A stretch of DNA of 8,786 nucleotides. Source: Iamia sp038233335 (lineage in GTDB: Bacteria > Actinomycetota > Acidimicrobiia > Acidimicrobiales > Iamiaceae). Positions within the stretch are counted from its first letter, which is position 1. Each line of letters opens with the position of its first letter. A model generated the notes under the pieces. The model was not told the origin of the DNA and did not search any database. It saw nothing but the letters and a program-made list of their open reading frames with translations. The position numbers were made by a program, and so were the translations under genes. This document shows, one piece after another, positions 6,262 through 8,786 of the stretch. The stretch covers positions 1 through 8,786 of the forward strand of contig JBBSME010000123.1 of assembly GCA_038233335.1 (NCBI GenBank). The letters run 5' to 3'.

Positions 6262-6487
6262 CGCAGCCACGTTCAGCGCCCCGCTGGCCGCGGCGGGCAT
6301 CGCCGATGCCGAGAAGCTCCTGCCGGCCACGTTCCTCGTCATCGTGGGCACCGTCACCCTCTACGGTCTCACCGCCCTGCCCGTGGCCCGCCTGCTGGGG
6401 CTAAGGGGTGGCGACGACGAGGCCGAAGTGGGCGACGACGGGCTGGACGATGAGCCCGACCGGGTTCCGCCCGCTGTTCGTGACTGA
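6261..6487 (+). pseudogene. 3' fragment of a cation (Na+ or K+):proton antiporter gene
   Basis: The forward frame starting at 6263 reads 74 codons to a TGA at 6485-6487. It begins AATFSAPLAAAGIADAEKL, continues LPATFLVIVGTVTLYGLTALP and VARLLGLRGG, and ends in an acidic tail (DDEAEVGDDGLDDEPD). The VIVGTVTLYGLTA-P-ARLLGL pattern is the last transmembrane helix and end of the CPA-type monovalent cation:proton antiporters of actinobacteria. The start codon and about eleven of the twelve or so helices are absent; they would have to lie left of 6261, where the patatin gene is instead. The remaining codons show no stops or frameshifts. It converges on the ROK kinase gene, 34 bp apart. It is not expected to be functional. 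Confidence 0.65.
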
Positions 6488-6493
6488 CGTCGA

Positions 6494-6524
6494 TGACGCG
6501 CCTGGCATCGGGCCCGACGCGTCA
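6494..6524. terminator. Possible shared hairpin between antiporter fragment and ROK kinase
   Basis: TGACGCG (6494-6500) pairs with CGCGTCA (6518-6524) around a 17-base loop. The right arm contains the stop codon of the ROK gene. It lies between two convergent reading frames, where a two-way terminator would be expected, but it lacks a T tract on either strand. Confidence 0.3.
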
Positions 6525-7463
6525 GGGGGAGAGCAGGTGGGCCCGGCCGACCTCGGCCGCGCCGACCAGGCCGGAGTCGTCACCCAGCGCGGCGGCCACG
6601 AACTCGAGGTCGGGGTTGGGGTGCAGGATCACCGGTCGCGCCTGGTCGGCGATCCGGTCGGCCAGGTCTTGTCCCAGCTTCTCCGCCATCCCGCCGCCGA
6701 TGACCACCAGGTCGACATCGAGCATGTTGATCATCGAGCCGATCCCGACCCCGACAACTTCGATGGCGAGATCGAAGAGCTGGGTGGCCAGCTCGTCCTC
6801 ATCGTCGAGGGCCTTTGCCCACACCTTCGAGGTGGGGCGGGGCTTGCCCTCCGCCTCCTGGATGTCGAACAGCGAGGTGTGGCGACCAGCGTCGACCATG
6901 GCGTGCGCCGTGGCGGCCATGGACCGACGGCCGGCGTAGGCCTCGATGCACCCACGGCGCCCGCACGTGCACAGCGCGCCTGCGTGCTGGGTGATGACGT
7001 GACCGATCTCGCCCGCACCACCCCGGGCGCCTCGGTGCGGCCGTCCGCCGAGGATGAGGCCGCCGCCGATCCCTGTCCCCATCCACACGCCGAGCACGTC
7101 GTCGTGGCCGTCCGCGGCGCCGGCCAGCCACTCGCCGATCACGCCGACGTTCGCGTCGTTGGCCAGGGCGACCGGGGCCGAGAGCCGTTCCTCAAGCAGG
7201 CTGACCACGTCGAAGGAGTCGTCCCAGCCAGCCAGGTTGGGGGCGGTGAGGACCCGACCCTCGTGGATCACCCCGGGCAGGCCCACGCCCACGGCGGCCG
7301 GCTGCTCCTCGAGGCCTTCGACCAGCTCGATGATCGCCTCGGCGACGTCCTCCGGGCGCGACTGCGGCGTGGGGCACTTGCCCCGACCGACGACGGAGTG
7401 GTCGTCGTCGACGAGCCCCGCGCCGATGTTCGTCCCGCCCACGTCGACACCAGCCACCAGCAT
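6522..7463 (-). CDS. ROK-family sugar kinase (glucokinase-like)
   Basis: A 313-residue cytosolic ATP-dependent hexose kinase of the ROK family, which phosphorylates glucose or a related sugar or amino sugar at the entry of glycolysis. The phosphate-1 motif VDVGGTN is at 6-12. The sugar-binding NDAN is at 102-105 with catalytic Asp103, and the phosphate-2 loop MGTGIGGGLILGG is at 128-140. The ROK signature follows: GEIGH (151-155), then CTCGRRGCIEAYAG (165-178), in which His155, Cys165, Cys167 and Cys172 are the structural zinc ligands. The adenosine-side motif VVIGGGMA is at 253-260. All active-site residues are present and length is normal. There is no DNA-binding N-terminal domain, so it is a kinase rather than a ROK repressor. 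The ATG at 7463 is chosen because GGAGG sits seven bases upstream and the DVGGTN motif follows at once; the longer open frame is not protein-like. Confidence 0.94.
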   Translation of the reverse strand: MLVAGVDVGGTNIGAGLVDDDHSVVGRGKCPTPQSRPEDVAEAIIELVEGLEEQPAAVGVGLPGVIHEGRVLTAPNLAGWDDSFDVVSLLEERLSAPVALANDANVGVIGEWLAGAADGHDDVLGVWMGTGIGGGLILGGRPHRGARGGAGEIGHVITQHAGALCTCGRRGCIEAYAGRRSMAATAHAMVDAGRHTSLFDIQEAEGKPRPTSKVWAKALDDEDELATQLFDLAIEVVGVGIGSMINMLDVDLVVIGGGMAEKLGQDLADRIADQARPVILHPNPDLEFVAAALGDDSGLVGAAEVGRAHLLSP

Positions 7464-7470
7464 GTCGCAT

Positions 7471-7475
7471 CCTCC
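7471..7475 (-). promoter_or_regulatory. Strong ribosome binding site of the ROK kinase
   Basis: On the reverse strand GGAGG lies seven bases before the ATG at 7463. It is the best Shine-Dalgarno in the window and decides the start against the longer open frame. Confidence 0.75.
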
Positions 7476-7501
7476 GTGATGGTCGTCCTCGCCTCCCCGG
7501 C

Positions 7502-7507
7502 AACCTA
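7502..7507 (-). promoter_or_regulatory. Candidate -10 box (TAGGTT) of the ROK kinase gene
   Basis: Reverse-strand TAGGTT fits TANNNT. It would start transcription near 7495, giving a leader of about 30 bases that contains the GGAGG site. The -35 region is not conserved. Confidence 0.33.
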
Positions 7508-7583
7508 CCGTCGGCGCTGGCCTGGGCACGGCGCTGGCCATGTCCCCACCGATGCGGCCGGTGCGCGACGCTGACCCGGGTGA

Positions 7584-7786
7584 GCGCGCCTTCCCCTCCC
7601 GGCGTTCGTGGCGGGGTTGGCCGCAGCCACCACCGTCCTGGTGCCCTCGCTCCCGGCCGCGTGGCGGCGGCCGGCATGGATCGCGTTGATGGCCATGCTC
7701 GTCTCTTCCGCCTGGCGACGTACTGGCTCCCGGTCCTGCCCGCCTGGGTGGCCCTGGGCCGCCTGCGTGGCAACGACTCGGTCTGA
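7584..7786 (+). pseudogene. Remnant of a PAP2/flippase-like membrane protein gene
   Basis: Two short membrane-protein-like stretches lie in different forward frames. About 7584-7712 reads ARLPLPAFVAGLAAATTVLV, then SLPAAWRRPAWIALMAMLVS. This resembles the degenerate PAP2-like N-terminal region of large actinobacterial proteins that end in a lysylphosphatidylglycerol synthase/YbhN-type flippase domain. From about 7706 the other frame reads FRLATYWLPVLPAWVALGRL and stops after GNDSV. RLxTYWLPVLPxW is the characteristic end of that flippase-type domain. One gene with a large internal deletion would explain both pieces. The first part has an in-frame stop just upstream (7581-7583) and no start. 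The second part alone could start at GTG 7580 (68 codons), but most of that product is not membrane-like. The C-terminal match is fair and the PAP2 match weaker. Confidence 0.42.
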
Positions 7787-7807
7787 CCCAGGGTCGTCCC
7801 GTGCCCG

Positions 7808-7830
7808 CCGGGCCGGTCAGCCCGGCCCGG
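7808..7830. terminator. GC hairpin between converging reading frames
   Basis: CCGGGCCGG (7808-7816) and CCGGCCCGG (7822-7830) form a perfect 9-bp stem with a 5-base loop (TCAGC) containing the stop codon of the reverse-strand gene. It sits just past the end of the forward remnant, where a bidirectional terminator is expected. There is no T tract, so it would be a non-canonical terminator or mRNA 3'-end stabiliser. Confidence 0.45.
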
Positions 7831-8782
7831 TCGGAGGGCCGCTGGGCGGGGGAGGCCAGGTCCCGGGGGTCCCGGGGGGCGGGGTGGGCGCGGGCGCCCA
7901 GCCCGGAGCCGGCGGGGGAGCGGTGGCACTGGTCGCGGGTCCCCAGCCCGGCGGGCCTGGGGCCGGGGCCCCGGGCGCGGGTGACCAGGGCTGGCCCGGG
8001 GTCGAGGCCGTCGCGGCCTGCGGGGTTGGTGCCCACCCTGCGGGGGCCGCAGGCGTCGGGGGCGCGGCCTCGACCCGGAGGCGGACCCCCGTGGCCGTGA
8101 GGAGCAGGGCCACCAGGGCGACGACGCCCACGCCGACGATGGCCAGTCCCTCGAGGATCATCCCTGCGCCGGGACCGAAGTCGAGCCCGCCCAGGAAGGC
8201 GGCAGCGAAGGGGTCGTCCTCCACCGAGTCCGAGAGCTGGGAGTCGAACTCGGACTTCACCCGGCTGTAGGACACGACGGTCCAGACGAGAGCCACCGCC
8301 ACCAGTCCGAGGGTGAGACCCGACAGGACGAGGGTCCCTCGCCGGCGGGCGGCCAACGCCGCGGCGTCGCCGGCCGGGGTGGAGCTGAACGAGCGAGCGA
8401 CGAGCAGCGCCCCGGCGCCGACGACCGCGATGCCGAGGATCGTCGACACGTACCCGTCGGCCAGGGAGCCGATGATCCAGTCGGGCTCCTCGTCGGAACC
8501 GGTGTCGGTGGTGACGGTCAGGCCATCGTCGGTCGGCTGGTCGAACATGTCGTCGGCGGACGTCGATCCGTAGCCGTTGATCGAGGCCTCGAAGGGCCCG
8601 AAGCTGAACGTGAACCAGGCCGCCAGCGGTGCGACCGCCATCACCAACCCGCCGAGCACGATCAGGACACCGGGCACCAGGCCGCGGGCGCCGGAGGACC
8701 GAGTGGGCGGAGGATTGCTCGGCGAGGGGGCCGTGCCGGCGGGGGACGGTGGGTGTCCGGCTCCGGTCGGCGGGGGGCCCAC
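7817..8782 (-). CDS. Four-TM protein with Pro-rich termini, possibly 5' partial
   Basis: A membrane protein of at least 321 residues with no recognised family. Predicted helices are at about 36-58 (GVLIVLGGLVMAVAPLAAWF), 111-130 (VSTILGIAVVGAGALLVA), 150-171 (LVLSGLTLGLVAVALVWTVV) and 205-230 (MILEGLAIVGVGVVALVALL). The loop between helices 1 and 2 (~59-110) is acidic and Ser/Thr/Gly-rich and is probably extracellular. A second acidic loop (~172-204) contains DSVEDDPFAAAF. Residues ~1-32 and ~238-321 are Pro/Ala/Gly-rich, the tail with repeated GWxP/APG motifs, as in many actinobacterial membrane proteins with disordered cytosolic ends. The first start in the window is GTG at 8782. The frame stays open to the window edge and is still Pro-coding, so the true start may lie outside. 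The stop lies inside a hairpin. Confidence 0.72.
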   Translation of the reverse strand: MGPPPTGAGHPPSPAGTAPSPSNPPPTRSSGARGLVPGVLIVLGGLVMAVAPLAAWFTFSFGPFEASINGYGSTSADDMFDQPTDDGLTVTTDTGSDEEPDWIIGSLADGYVSTILGIAVVGAGALLVARSFSSTPAGDAAALAARRRGTLVLSGLTLGLVAVALVWTVVSYSRVKSEFDSQLSDSVEDDPFAAAFLGGLDFGPGAGMILEGLAIVGVGVVALVALLLTATGVRLRVEAAPPTPAAPAGWAPTPQAATASTPGQPWSPAPGAPAPGPPGWGPATSATAPPPAPGWAPAPTPPPGTPGTWPPPPSGPPTGPG

Positions 8783-8786
8783 GGGG

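Noticed and set aside
7464..8036. N-terminal extension of the ROK kinase to 8036
   Set aside because: The extension is low-complexity and overlaps the four-TM gene. The ATG at 7463 has a strong GGAGG and is followed immediately by the kinase motif.

Overview
The window is very GC-rich (about 70% or more by eye) with strong G/C third-position bias. The DUF3152 protease-like protein, the LmeA/DUF2993-like protein and the trans-enoyl-reductase-like saccharopine dehydrogenase homologue are families typical of Actinomycetota. Together they suggest a high-GC actinobacterium, possibly of the Acidimicrobiia type; that placement is inference. No rRNA, tRNA, CRISPR array, transposase or phage gene was seen.

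Layout. Positions 1-426 hold no convincing gene. A forward gene (427-1446) encodes a two-TM potassium channel with a cytosolic RCK/TrkA domain. It converges on a reverse-strand block. In transcription order (right to left) that block is a patatin-like lipase missing its extreme N-terminus (6230-5430), a membrane-anchored DUF3152 zinc-protease-like protein (5364-4573), an LmeA/DUF2993-like lipid-binding protein (4484-3687), a saccharopine dehydrogenase-like oxidoreductase (3534-2305), an SRPBCC lipid-binding-fold protein (2244-1759) and a small unknown ORF (1721-1509). The spacings (65, 88, 152, 60 and 37 bp) suggest at least two units. The oxidoreductase has its own candidate leaderless promoter and a 12-bp palindrome in the -35 region. 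Several members have lipid-related folds, so a role in envelope or lipid metabolism is a reasonable but unproven theme.

The right third looks scarred. At 6260/6261 the patatin coding sequence stops abruptly and is replaced, in the opposite orientation, by the last ~75 codons of a cation:proton antiporter. Then comes an intact ROK-family sugar kinase (reverse, 7463-6522) with a strong ribosome binding site. Upstream of it lies a second forward-strand remnant (about 7584-7786), readable only in two frames, that resembles pieces of an actinobacterial multi-domain PAP2/flippase-like membrane protein. The window closes with a four-TM protein with Pro-rich ends (reverse, 7817-8782), which may continue past the edge.

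I found no convincing new multi-gene system. The most notable signals are the two truncated membrane-protein remnants flanking the ROK kinase gene, the sharp patatin/antiporter junction (a real rearrangement or an assembly mis-join), and the putative operator and leaderless promoter before the oxidoreductase.
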